A stretch of DNA of 64,000 bases from the NCBI GenBank assembly GCA_033980235.1, contig CM067064.1, positions 30,009,170 through 30,073,169 on the forward strand, in the 5' to 3' direction. Below, in pieces: positions 1 to 10,742 of the stretch. The notes below the pieces were generated by a model. That model searched no databases. It was not told the origin of the DNA and worked only from the letters and a program-made list of their open reading frames with translations. The translations under genes and the position numbers were made by a program. Within the stretch, counting starts at the first letter, position 1. The number at the start of each line of letters is the position of its first letter. Source of the DNA: Diadema setosum. Taxonomy: Eukaryota; Echinodermata; Echinoidea; Diadematoida; Diadematidae.

Positions 1-1577
1 AATCATTGTGGAGATTTCATGACCTAAAAGTGAAAGCTAAAAGCAGGGAAGTTGGACGAAAGCGCATCTTTGTCACTGTTCTGTCAATATTCTTTCTCTT
101 TTTGCTCTTTTGTCAGGGGGGGGGGGGCAACTACTATTTAGATAAACATATTCTCATAATGAAACGATGCTCTCCTGGACGTAAATGATGTAAGCATCTC
201 TTTGTAAAGTTCGCACAAGATAGCACTAAGTGTTCAAGCACACAGTGGGTTATTAACCGATAATGGCTGCAGAGAGAGAGAGAGAAAAGGAAGCCAATTG
301 TGGCCATCAAATCGTTCACGTAGTCTCATTTCTCTTAATGCCTCTCTTAATGCCAAATTCATATGGCATGTGCACAAACCTATAGTTATGAGATCAAGTC
401 CACAGTAACTGCTTAGATCACAACCAACTGCCTTCAGCCACTCAAGTATATTTAAGGATTGGATGATCTTTCCTCTCTATACTCATTTACTTTATTCAGT
501 TTCTGCACCATTTGTTGATAGATTTTTTTTTTTTAAACACCGAAGGCTGTTACACATTCCTATAAAAATACAGCTACCGGTTTTGTTTCTCTACTTGTAT
601 TTGATTTATCCAAAGAAGAAATATTTTCTTTGTGCATATTTCTGCTCTTCACGTATGACGTAAAACAGCAGAGTTCTCAAAGGTCACAAAAATAGTAGCA
701 TGGTCTGATTTACCCAGGGCAGGTTCTTCAGTATTAGCACTGTTCGTCCAGAGAAAATTGCCATTATTGATAATCCAGCATTACCACCATCATAGAGTAA
801 CCCATTTTACACCTGAGGCAAGAGGGACATCATGGGTATTTTGTCAATTGACATGAGCACTTGGCAGTTCTTCGATCTCGGAACCTCCGCTATACCAAAG
901 TGCCCCACACAATAAAGCAAAAGAAATCAACATCTTCACGCAAATTAGGAAAAAGAAACGCCTATTGGGACTGTCATTCAGTACATGGATATTTCATACG
1001 CCTTGAAGGACATCTTCTTACATGAAATATAGACAGCCAAAGGAATATGCGTTTCTTACATAATTATTAGTTCTTTCATTTCGCTCAGAGTCTCATTGAT
1101 ATTATCTTTTTACATGACCATTGTGGCAACCCGCTGGAGGAAATTCTCGTTACGGTCATGATTAAATTAGTCATAAATCAATTAGCTGCTTAGAATACCT
1201 CATAACTTTTTTGTGAATGTATTGTAATGCTTCTTTGTGCTGTTTGACTAATGCTTCTTTCAGGTTTCAAAAGTAATACTAATTACAATGTATCGCATTT
1301 ATTCTTAAGTCGTACCATCGTATGACAGACTAACAGGATAACTGGGTGTACTATCCTGAGACGTTGTGGAATCCATTTGAAATGAGCCGGCACAAATCAG
1401 CCATATTGAAGCCGGAAATAAAGCATGCGTGGTATACATGATAAACGGTATTCGCAAAAGTATTTTAACTTATTTTACATTACTTTGTTCGATTTAATGA
1501 ATACAAAATTCTTTCGACATGCCTCCCATTAACTTTCCCTTTTCTATCAATACCGATGTTATACTTCGGCTAGTGCT
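1..1577. other. Intergenic or intronic DNA upstream of the TRIM exon
   Basis: There is no supportable coding region here. A run of G occurs near 117-127 and a short GA repeat near 270-285. The last ~40 bases are a pyrimidine-rich tract leading into a splice acceptor, so at least the right end is probably the last intron before the TRIM coding exon. Any 5' untranslated exon of that gene could lie here but none can be identified by eye. Confidence 0.5.
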
Positions 1578-1589
1578 TGCTGATGTGTT

Positions 1590-1617
1590 TACCTCTATGT
1601 GTTCTTGTTGCTGTTAG
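1590..1617 (+). promoter_or_regulatory. Splice acceptor (polypyrimidine tract and AG) before the TRIM exon
   Basis: A T/C-rich stretch ends in CTGTTAG at 1611-1617, followed 13 bases later by an ATG in good context. A CTGAT branch-point-like motif precedes it near 1580. The upstream in-frame ATG at 1577 would translate this tract into hydrophobic residues, so it is probably intronic and not the start. The AG at 1620-1621 is an alternative acceptor. Confidence 0.6.
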
Positions 1618-1630
1618 GCAGACAACGACC

Positions 1631-3496
1631 ATGGCAACGTTTCATCAAATCAGCAGCCAGAATCTGGAGTGTCCTATTTGTCTGACACTCTTCAACCAAC
1701 CTAAATTGCTGGCATGCTCACACACCTTCTGCAAAGACTGTCTGCAACGTATCTTTCAAACACAGCCCGATCAACAAACTCTAATATGCCCTGTATGCAG
1801 AAACGGAACTCCTCTACCAAGTGGAGATGTGAGCAAGTTACAAACAAACGTACCCCTTAGTTCTCTCGTGGACGAAGTGCAAACCAAGAATCCAACATGC
1901 ACAGTCTGTGAGGTGGACGAAAAACCACCAGCCGTGTCCTACTGTCAGGACTGTGGGAAATATATGTGTAAATCCTGTGAGAAAAGCCACTCTACCTGGA
2001 CACCGTTCTCCACCCATTCAATAGAAGCCATGAGCGAGGTGCTCTCGGGAAAAGTTCCGCTCAAGAGGCGACGAAAGTGTAAGAAACACCCTAATGATGA
2101 CGAGGAGTGTTTCTGTACCGGATGTCGAGAGTACATCTGCTGTAAGTGCGGGATGCTGAAGCATTTGCAAGAGGGACACAAGCTGGAAGAAGCAGCCATC
2201 CATGAGGAGAAGTTAATGAAAAATATCAAGGAGTTGAAAGAAAGAGCAAAGTCAAAGAAAACAACCATTGAAAACCATATCGAGTTCATAGAGACACAAC
2301 ATAACGAAATAACAGATATGCTGAGAAAGCTCAATGATGAAATCGAAAAGACGTACGAGGAATACATGCAACTATTGTTAGCCAGAAAAGAGGCACTGAA
2401 ATGCCAAGTGAAACGATTGTCTAAACAATTCGAGAATGAATTAGAAGCCATGGAGGAGGTGAGTCGGCGAACAATTCGCCAAATAAACGCTATGGAAGAG
2501 CTGGTAACTAACGGTATGAAGGTACCGTTAGAGAAAGACGCTTTGTTTGTACACGACATCCTGTGTGAGAACTTGAAGAGCTTTCTAGGACGAGATGATC
2601 CTGACCACCAATCACCAAGAGGTGTGGCAGAACGAGCTCAGAAGATTTCATTCAGTAAACATGTGAATATCAATGAACTTTTTCTTGGAGAGCTGAAAGG
2701 CATGAAGTGGGATGTGATAGCTGACGTAGAGCTCCCTAGCAAAAATAGCATGAACCGTGTCACTCGTGCACCAGACGGTACGATGGCGGTTGGATCGTCT
2801 CAAGGCGGAATGCATTTTTATTCCGCTGATGGCAAGCTACAACAGACAGTGCTGAAGGATGTCAGCATCCGCCATTTCGGATTCCTGTCTGATGGCCGAA
2901 GTGTTGTACGTGATACAAATCATATCATGTCACTCTACACTCCACAGTGGGAGAAGCTCGACGTCACGTTCGAGACGGCGAGTTTTGGTCAAGGAGGGTA
3001 CGGTGATCTCACTGTGGATAGAGATGATAATATCTATGTGAGTTACTGGAAGCTAAAAAAGATCCAGGTGTTTGCACCAAATGGTGGTAAGGCAGTCAGG
3101 GAAGTAATGTGTGATGGACATACACCTGAGCAAATATTCTCCTTTCGCACCATGGGGAAACTGCTACTGCAGAACTCATCAGCTGTCGTGTGCCTTGATT
3201 GTAAAGGGACGAAGAAGGTTTTGCATGTGAAAGAGAATGAAGAGAAAATGTTTGCCTTCCCAGCTATTTGTCGAGATGATTCGGTCATTGTAGCCTGGGT
3301 GAAATATGAGGAGGGTCTCGTCAGTATCGATCAATATACGAGAGATTTGGAGCATGTGCACAGTATTGTCACTGATTTCAAAATACAAAAACCAGAGAAA
3401 AGAAATTGGTACTATCTACAAGAGTTTAATAGTGGTGAGATAGCTTTCTGCACTGCAGATCGACTCTACTTACTTGATGCGACATTACATGTATAA
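1631..3496 (+). CDS. TRIM-family RING E3 ubiquitin ligase with C-terminal propeller-like domain
   Basis: The product is 621 residues if translation starts at 1631 (context ACGACCATGG). It opens with a C3HC4 RING finger (C14, C17, C29, H31, C34, C37, C53, C56), which in this family recruits E2 enzymes for ubiquitin transfer. A first B-box follows (about 90-129), then a complete B-box 2 (C150, H153, C162, C165, C170, C173, H178, H183). A long Lys/Glu-rich coiled coil spans about 190-310. The last ~270 residues (about 350-621) have the spaced beta-strand pattern of an NHL-like propeller, as in TRIM56 or TRIM2/3 relatives. I see no filamin repeat between coil and propeller, which argues against a TRIM2/3/71 orthologue. 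The coding region is one uninterrupted exon, as is common in expanded invertebrate TRIM families. The exact orthologue and substrate cannot be told. An in-frame ATG at 1577 would add 18 residues but lies in the presumed intron. Confidence 0.88.
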   Translation: MATFHQISSQNLECPICLTLFNQPKLLACSHTFCKDCLQRIFQTQPDQQTLICPVCRNGTPLPSGDVSKLQTNVPLSSLVDEVQTKNPTCTVCEVDEKPPAVSYCQDCGKYMCKSCEKSHSTWTPFSTHSIEAMSEVLSGKVPLKRRRKCKKHPNDDEECFCTGCREYICCKCGMLKHLQEGHKLEEAAIHEEKLMKNIKELKERAKSKKTTIENHIEFIETQHNEITDMLRKLNDEIEKTYEEYMQLLLARKEALKCQVKRLSKQFENELEAMEEVSRRTIRQINAMEELVTNGMKVPLEKDALFVHDILCENLKSFLGRDDPDHQSPRGVAERAQKISFSKHVNINELFLGELKGMKWDVIADVELPSKNSMNRVTRAPDGTMAVGSSQGGMHFYSADGKLQQTVLKDVSIRHFGFLSDGRSVVRDTNHIMSLYTPQWEKLDVTFETASFGQGGYGDLTVDRDDNIYVSYWKLKKIQVFAPNGGKAVREVMCDGHTPEQIFSFRTMGKLLLQNSSAVVCLDCKGTKKVLHVKENEEKMFAFPAICRDDSVIVAWVKYEEGLVSIDQYTRDLEHVHSIVTDFKIQKPEKRNWYYLQEFNSGEIAFCTADRLYLLDATLHV

Positions 3497-4133
3497 TCAT
3501 TTTTAACATTACATATGATGTGACATGTAATCGTGATCGACAAGTGCTGCATATTGCAAGCTAGGGAAGATAGATTATTTAATGGGTTGTTCTAAATGAA
3601 TTGTATACTTAATATCAATGAAGTTTATACATGTATGGTCTTGGACTTCACATGTGTGCATGCATACGCGAAGATATACAACCTCCAAATTTTGGAATAT
3701 TTCATACGGAATTTCACGGAGCCACGATATGCGAAGGACACGAATATCGAAAAATAGCAAAGTCCAACATTCGGAAAGGTTTTCTCCGAATGTGTTCAGA
3801 CAATGAACCCGAAAACCATTCTGCGCAGTTTGTGCGAAGTTCTCACGATGTAATAATATGTTTGAATGTCGTGTATGTGTACTATATTGGTACAGCCAGT
3901 AACGTACACGCAGAACACGCGACGGAAATGCGAACAACGCAAATTTTTCAATAATCATGGGAGAAACGTTTTCAAGGCGAGTTGATAGCTGTCTTGAGTT
4001 TAAGTTTTTCTCTTTCCTGTATTTCTCCTTTCTTTCCCTTTCATTTCTCTGTTGTGTGCCAACAGTTTCTCTAAGGACCTATACCCCACAAGAATTTGAT
4101 TCTTTTTTTTTTTACAGGTTCCCCCTATACACA
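3497..4133. other. 3' flank of TRIM gene, no gene seen
   Basis: This holds the presumed 3' untranslated region of the TRIM gene and unique-looking AT-rich DNA. I did not find a canonical AATAAA close to the stop codon. The short open frames on both strands overlap each other and carry no recognisable domain. Confidence 0.4.
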
Positions 4134-4142
4134 GGGGCGTAC

Positions 4143-4426
4143 GAGTGCTGTTCGTTATTCCGAAGGGCCGATATTCCGAAGGTTCGTTATTCCGAAGGTT
4201 TGTTAATCCGAAACACACAAATTCCCTATACCTATAGAGGTTCGTTGATCCGAAAATGAAAAAGGGTTCGTTAATCCGAACATTTGTGGCGTTATTCCGA
4301 AGGTTCGTTATTCCGAAGATTTGTTAATCCGAAAATGAAATTCGGAAAAACGAACTTTCGGAATAACGAATCTTCGGACTGAGGAGCCTTCGGAATAACG
4401 AACCTTCGGAATAACGAGCTGTAACC
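4143..4426. mobile_element. Fold-back element built of TTCGTTATTCCGAAGG-type repeats, 9-bp target duplication
   Basis: The 284-bp insert is flanked on both sides by the 9-mer GGGGCGTAC (4134-4142 and 4427-4435). Its ends are imperfect inverted repeats of about 20 bp (15 matches) sharing TCGTTATTCCG. Inside, variants of TTCGTTATTCCGAAGG and TTCGTTAATCCGAAA recur in direct and inverted orientation. There is no coding capacity. A 9-bp duplication is compatible with Mutator- or Merlin-like transposases, but the family is not identified. A decayed relative may lie at 54030-54140. Confidence 0.7.
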
Positions 4427-4516
4427 GGGGCGTACACGGAGGGGGTGGTGGGGATGCATTCCCCATCTCACAAGGTGTGGGTGTCATGTATAATTATTCC
4501 CCCCCCCCCTTTATTG

Positions 4517-4668
<152 letters not shown>

Positions 4669-5490
4669 ATACCCCCGCCAAACGAAGTTTGAAGGGGGTA
4701 TATAGGAATCAGCGGACGGTCGGTCGGGCGGTCGGGCGGTCGGTCCGTTGCAAATCTTGCGAACTACTTCCTCAGTTTTCAACCGATTCCCATAAAACTT
4801 GGCACAGATGTGTGCCTTGGGTTGTAGATGTGCAAGACGTAATTTTTGACAGTACCCAAAAGTACGTTGCCATGGTAACGGCATATTATGGGCAAAAATG
4901 GGTACAAATCTTGCGTCGCGAACTCCTCCCACAGTTTTTGATCAATTTTTATGAAATTAGGTACAGATGTTCATCTGAATATGTTAATGTGCAAGACACA
5001 TATTTCCGCAGTGGCAAAAAGTGCGTTGCCATGGTAACGGCATATTATTGGTAAAATATAGGGCAAAATGCTTCATGGCAAAACTGCTTCATCAGTGTTC
5101 TTCCAATTCTCATGGAATTCATATTGAATGTTTGTCTTAGGATATAGGTCAGCATGACACATTTCTTGACAGTGACAAAAAGTATGTTGCCATGGTAACA
5201 GCTCACATATTATGAGCCAAAATGATGGAAAATTTTGTGTTGCAAACTACTTCCTCAGTTTTTGCCCAATTTCCATGAAACTTGATACAGATGTGTGCCT
5301 TTGGTTGTAGATGTGCAAGACGCATTTTTCGACAGTACCCGAAAGTACGTTGCCATGGTAACGGCATATTAATGGCAGAAGATCAAGGAAAGATCTTGCG
5401 GATTTAACTACTTCCTCAGTTTTTTGACCAAAGCTTATGAAATGTTGTTTGGCGGGGGTATAACCAGTCGCTGTAGCGACATTTCTAGTT
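4669..5490 (+). mobile_element. Helentron/DINE-like non-autonomous element with four ~160-bp core repeats
   Basis: The left end is a 33-nt hairpin (4669-4701) whose first arm, ATACCCCCGCCAAAC at 4669-4683, returns as an exact 15-bp inverted copy at 5447-5461. That copy is followed by a second hairpin, GTCGCT-GT-AGCGAC (5467-5480), and the element ends about 10 bases later. Between the ends are four diverged direct repeats of about 160 bp. Subterminal inverted repeats, a 3' stem-loop and a tandem core are the known layout of Helentron-associated elements such as DINE-1, and of the related bivalve 'pearl' elements. There is no open frame of note. It lies inside an ATT microsatellite. The family assignment is inference from layout. 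Confidence 0.65.
4749..5440 (+). repeat. Four diverged ~160-bp tandem units
   Basis: Each unit carries a 'cttcctcagttttt..ccaatt' block, a 'cagatgtgtgcc..gtagatgtgcaagac' block and GTTGCCATGGTAAC. The last motif recurs at 4866-4879, 5025-5038, 5186-5199 and 5349-5362, giving spacings of 159, 161 and 163 bp. Units one and four look closest to each other. Confidence 0.85.
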
Positions 5491-5829
5491 ATTATTATCA
5501 TTATTATTATTACTATTACTATAATTCATATTAATATTGTTATTATTATTATTATCATTATTATGATAGTTATTATTATCCTCAAAGTCATATTCATCAT
5601 CGTCATTTCGTCTTTAATTCCATATTTCCGATCCATATAAACAATTTTCTTCTGCCTCTGTGGGACGGTGTCATTAAATATTTATGCATAAATCTTACTG
5701 TTATTGTTATCATTACTATCTGTATTATTACTTGCATTGTAATTCTTGAAATTACCACATAGTAAACGAGTACCTTTGCCATTTAAGGGAGCGTCAGCAT
5801 TATACAACACTGAACCGTTCGGTTGCAAT
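5491..5829. repeat. Interrupted (ATT)n tract and AT-rich DNA
   Basis: Continuation of the microsatellite beyond the inserted element to about 5580, then AT-rich sequence with no gene seen. Confidence 0.6.
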
Positions 5830-6560
5830 ATCACTAAATATCTATTTTTCTTTTTGATTGAAAACTTTCTCAAAATTTCACCATAAGAGTGCACCAGATC
5901 ATTTCTATTCTAAAAATTCAAATAAGATATACTCCCTCGAAAAGGAGAGACAGAGACCACAATGTAACCACTCGCAATGTCCTTGAACATTCATGTTTTC
6001 TTCTTTTTGATTTAACATTTTCCGAATATTCCCCCATAGTGTGCACCAGATCGTTGATTTTCAGTTCAAAAAATGCAAAACTCCATCGTGTTTGAAGGGG
6101 ACCCTCCCACACCCTCCCTCATCTTTTCATTTTTGTAGATTTAGTTATTCACATGCACTGTAATTATGGAAGACGCAAGCGCGGAAAACGATGTGACAAA
6201 TACTACATTAGCCATTCACGTTGTCTTGAATGTTCATTTTCTCTTACTTTTCGATTGACAATATTTCAAGCTTCCCCCCCCCTCCAAAAAAAAAGAAGAA
6301 GAAGTGTGCACTATCACTAAATCATTGCATTTCAGTTTAAAAAGTGCAAAAGCTCTTCACCCTCACCTTTGTCCACTTCCCTTGGACTTATAGTACAAAA
6401 TGAAGGCATACACGCGGATCGCAGATACCACATTTAAGTAATGTCTTTGAATATTAGCCTTTTGTGCCTTTCGATTAAAAATTTTCCAAAATATTTCTCC
6501 AAGATCATTGAATTTCAGTGCTAAAAATGCAAAATCTCCCCAGCCTACATAGCGCGAGTT
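5830..6560. repeat. Degenerate tandem array, about four units of 150-200 bp
   Basis: The same ordered set of words recurs from about 5830, 5975, 6220 and 6440: 'ttttcgattgaaaattttc', then 'gtgcaccagatcattga', then 'ttcagtttaaaaatgcaaa', then a C-rich stretch. The units differ by many substitutions and indels, so this is an old array. No coding function is visible. Confidence 0.6.
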
Positions 6561-6790
6561 TAGCTTAAGAGCGCCATCAATCGGACGAGTGATTTTTGAA
6601 AAGAAGCCAATGGAACTTCTGTACAGGGCTCACACGGGTCCCATACAAGAGACGTGTGTTAAAATTCAAACTTCAAAAAATTCTGTAAAATAGCTTGGAG
6701 AAATGAGGTGTTTCACCTTCGGTTACCTGCAAAAGTGAGATATATCCTTTCATCCATCAAATTTCCAAGGTTTTTCATCCATCAAATTTC

Positions 6791-8630
6791 CCAAGTGTTT
6801 TAGTGAACGGTTATTTTACAGATAGATTCAAAATAGAACAGGGCTGTCGACAAGGGGATCCCTTGTCACCCTACCTTTTTCTGTTGGTCAGTGAAATTCT
6901 TGGAATTATGATTAGGCACACGAATTCTGTGGTTGGGTTGCAAATTAATGAAGAAAATTTTAAAGTATTACAATACGCAGATGATACACTTTTAACACTC
7001 AACGGATCAGATCAAGATCTAAAAGATGCTCTTGAGATTTTTGATACTTTTGCTAATATATCGAATTTAAGAATTAACCTCAGAAAAACTAAAATAATAT
7101 GAATAGGAAAGAATCGGAATTGTAGAATTGATTTATTAGAAGATTGTAATTTTGACTGGATTTTTCAGGGTAGGTATACTTTAGGTACCTGGGAATAGAA
7201 TTTTCAGTTAAATTATATGAAATGGTTGAACAAAATTATTGTGAAAAAATGAAAGATATTACAAATACAATGACCTCCTGGTCTAAACGATCACTTACTG
7301 TTTTAGGAAGAATTACTGTAGTTAAATCATTATTGATGTAAAAATTAAATTATTTGTTGTTATCACTTCCTGAACCAAATTTTAAAACATTGACAGATAT
7401 AAATCGTTGTTTTTATTCGTTTATATGGGAAAATAAACCCGATAAAATAAATAGAAATCAAATGTGGCAGTTATATTGTCATGGTGGTACTAAAATGATT
7501 GATATTTTCATGCATGCTAAATCTCTTAAAATATCCTGGATCACAAGGTTTATTTGTGATCCGCAGACTGAGAATTACACGTTCCACATGTTCTGTTCTT
7601 TCTTGCCCCAACCAGTATCGTTTCATTTATTTATGGGGTCATTGTACTACAAAAAACTTGTCAATGTAATGCCTAATGATTTTTGGAAAGAGGTACTTCT
7701 GGCTTTTTCAGAATTTCTACAAATCAATACAAATGATAATTGGGCAAGCCAGCCTCTTTGGAATAATCCTTTGATTAAAATGAATAATAACACTGTATAT
7801 TTTAAGTCTTGGTGTGAAAAAGGTGTACGTTTTATAAATGACTTGTTAGATAATGATGGAAAATTTCTTTCATATTTTGAATTTCAGAGGAAGTTTGGTA
7901 TACAAACTAACTTTCTTCAACACGGTGGATTGTGTAATTCTATCCAATCATTTGCAAAAAACTGCATGTCGAAAATAGCATACCCTTTTATTCCTCATGG
8001 TTTAAATGTAATACTGAAACATAAGAAAGGTTGTTCTGATATCTATCAAACGTTGTTAAGACACACGTCAAAACATTGTAACAGTTTTGTTAAGTGGAGT
8101 AGTATGTTGGATCTTGATGATGAAACATGGTCTTTATACTGTTTAATTCATTTTCAATCAACTATTGATATTAATATGAGGTGGTTTCAATTTGAGATTC
8201 TCAATAGAATATTATACATGAAAGACGCTCTTTTAAAATTTGGTTTTGTAACAGATAAAAAGTGTACGTTTTGTAATGACAGTGAGGAAACCATAATGCA
8301 TATATTCTGTTCATGTCCTTATTCAAATAATATATGGAATAAGTTTGAGCGATGGTTACTTTTGAAGATAGATAAACAAATTGTATTTACAAACCAACAT
8401 AAGTTATTCGGATTTTACGGTCTCAACAACGGTGCATTAAACTGTATGATGATTGTTATAAGAAGAGAAATTTTTTTTCAGCGAAATTATAAAAAAAAAA
8501 CGTTCCGTCATTCGAACATATAATATCTGAGATAAAATGTTATTTTGAGATGGAAAAATGTATAAGTCAAATGAATAGTAGAGAAAAAAAAATTGTGAAA
8601 AAATGGGCTTTATTTATTAAGTGCTTTTGA
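6791..8630 (+). pseudogene. Reverse transcriptase and C-terminal region of an L1/Tx1-type LINE, broken
   Basis: The frame beginning near 6791 encodes RT motifs including GCRQGDPLSPYLF and a YADD catalytic box (about 6970-6984). After a TGA at 7100-7102 and a frameshift between about 7150 and 7175, homologous reading continues in another frame. A TAA at 7339-7341 interrupts it. A long open stretch then runs to 8523, ending with a CxxC...H...C knuckle (CTFC and HIFC) typical of the C-terminal zinc region of L1/Tx1 LINEs. A last frameshift lies in the A-run near 8492-8501, and the reading then resumes to a TGA at 8628-8630. The endonuclease and the RT N-terminus are missing. At least four lesions show that the copy is dead. 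Confidence 0.85.
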
Positions 8631-8879
8631 ATATTGAAATTACATGATATTCATAGTGTTTTCAGGGTTATTTCTGCCAATAAAATAAAAGAATGATATA
8701 AGTTATATGTTGTAAAAAAAGTTAAAGAAATTTTGTTATTATATGTACAAGTGCAGTAGGCCACTGTTTGTAGATAACCAAACTATTATTCTGTTTTGTA
8801 TTTTAAAAAAAAATTATTTGTAAATGTGACTTTCTGAATATGTGTATGAATAAAACACCCTGTGGAAGGGGAAAAAAAA
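6791..8879 (+). mobile_element. 5'-truncated L1/Tx1-like non-LTR retrotransposon
   Basis: This covers the broken RT region plus a ~250-bp AT-rich 3' tail with AATAAA at 8849-8854 and an A-run at 8872-8879. That is the expected polyadenylated end. The 5' boundary is unclear because a 'catccatcaaatttcc' word is duplicated at 6752-6791. Confidence 0.75.
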
Positions 8880-9505
8880 TTCCAAGGGGGGTTCTTCAGC
8901 TCAAACTCTGTCCAAGGGTTCGCAAAGCCAGACTACGAGTTCTTTTTACTCAAAAAATCACATATTTTCGGTACATGCACCCAGTCAACTTAATATAGTC
9001 CCTTCAAATTCCATGAGAAAAGCTTCCAACCAAAATGCAGTTTGTAGAGGAATTCGTACTCAACATCTGCAGCTATTCAGTTTTTTGCCAAACTGCATTT
9101 CTGATTTTGAATTATTTTGTTCTTCATTTATTTTAGTATCTTTGGTACGATTTTGTGATGCGGTCAGGGATATTCAATTATACTTACAGGTGTGAACACT
9201 ATAAATCAGTCGTGATCACTGCAATTTACTGTATGCTCATTTCCGGTCATGTAGACGCCTCCATTCCTAGTCAAAATTCCCAGCTGTTAAGTTTTCTTTT
9301 ATGCAGCGTACTTCATTCTGTAGTAAAGCATATTTACAAGGCTTACTCACTCAAGGTGAAAATTCATGTATCATTACAATGATAACCTTTGAATGCCTGG
9401 CTTTGAATGATATCAGAGATTATACGTTTCTCTTGTTGTAGTTATGTCTCTTTCTTTTCATGGTTCGCTTTCAGTTTCTCAAACAATAATGATGAATCAT
9501 GAGAG
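8880..9505. other. No gene seen
   Basis: AT-rich sequence between the LINE and the next MITE. The small open frames (for example 9013-9195) have no recognisable features. Confidence 0.4.
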
Positions 9506-9512
9506 ATTTAAG

Positions 9513-10077
9513 GACAAGTTCACCTTCATAAACATAAGGATTGAGAGAATGTAGCAATATTAGTAGAACACATCATTGAAAGTTTGAGGAAAATCGGACA
9601 ATCCGTTCAAAAGTAATGAATTTTGAAGTTTTTGTGCAGTAACCGCTGGATGAGAAGACTACTGCAGTGTGCGAATAACTTAGATGTCACATGCGTACAA
9701 CAATATAAGGAAAATATAAAGAGAATTTCACAAAATTTCATCTGTTTGAAAAAAAGTACACATTCCCCTGACTCGTTACCGACAAATGTTATGGGCAATA
9801 TTATTCCCCGTGCCTTTAGAAAGAGGCAAGTCAAGTGCTCTTTTATTATGCGAAAAAAGTGAAAATATGTTGAATTTTCTTTACATTTTCTTTATACGGT
9901 TGTACGCATATGACTCACAAGCTGTAGTAGTCTCCTCATCCAGCGGTTCAAACACAAAATTTTTTTAAATTCATAACTTTTGCATCGATTGTCCAATTTT
10001 CCTCAAACTTTCACTGATGTGTTCTACTAATATTGTTGCATTCTCTCAATCCTTATGTTTATGAAGGTGAACTTGTC
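9513..10077. mobile_element. 565-bp fold-back MITE with 7-bp target duplication
   Basis: ATTTAAG flanks both ends (9506-9512 and 10078-10084). The termini are inverted copies beginning GACAAGTTCACC. The inverted similarity continues with mismatches for about 250 bp from each side (for example 'ccgctggatgag' at 9644 against its complement near 9935), leaving only a short central loop. It is too short and stop-rich to encode a transposase. Confidence 0.85.
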
Positions 10078-10084
10078 ATTTAAG

Positions 10085-10742
10085 GTTCCTGTTCCGTGTA
10101 GCATGATGTGAAATGTGGCTGCGCTAGTGAACAGCTAATATTTTGAATATGAGTAGTGATTTCGTGTTTGATTGTACCTTATTTCGATACACGTTCAAAA
10201 TGAATAAAAAACGGATTTCTTCTCAAGCAAAGCTCTCACATTGTTGATCCTTTACCCCGTGTGACTGTGAGGGAGATTCATGTCAGATTTAATCTCATCG
10301 CATATGGTTTAGGTCGAGACGTCATAAGGGATTTGGTCAAAATACGGGATTTGTCCAAAGTTCATGCAGCGGGACATGTACGAGGAGGTGCACGTTCTAC
10401 CAAGGAGGTTCAAGAGAATGGAGTCGCAACTGTCGTATATTTCCTTTGAAGTCACATTCGAAGCTCGATACTCGAAAGCATGCGGCAAACCGGATCTGCC
10501 GCGCAGATAGGAAGACAGTTGACTCATGTCTCATTGCATAATCATCAGCCACTTTCTAAGGAAGATCTCTATCTCTTTGTGATGGTAATTACTTTTCGCC
10601 ATACCTACTTATAAAAGATAGGTGATATAATAAATGGTAAAGACACGGGGATGCGCGAATAGAAATTGCGCAAAAAAAAAATATGAAATGAAAATGAAAA
10701 TTACTCGACTGGCCGTGCCCGGTCACTAATCTGATATATCTA
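10085..10742. other. No gene seen
   Basis: This is single-copy-looking sequence between two fold-back elements. Short overlapping frames on both strands near 10261-10527 have no domain signature. Confidence 0.4.

Noticed and set aside
1945..2559. Long open frame on the minus strand inside the TRIM gene
   Set aside because: It is the shadow of the RING/B-box/coiled-coil coding sequence; the Cys/Ser-rich translation has no domain and no start context.
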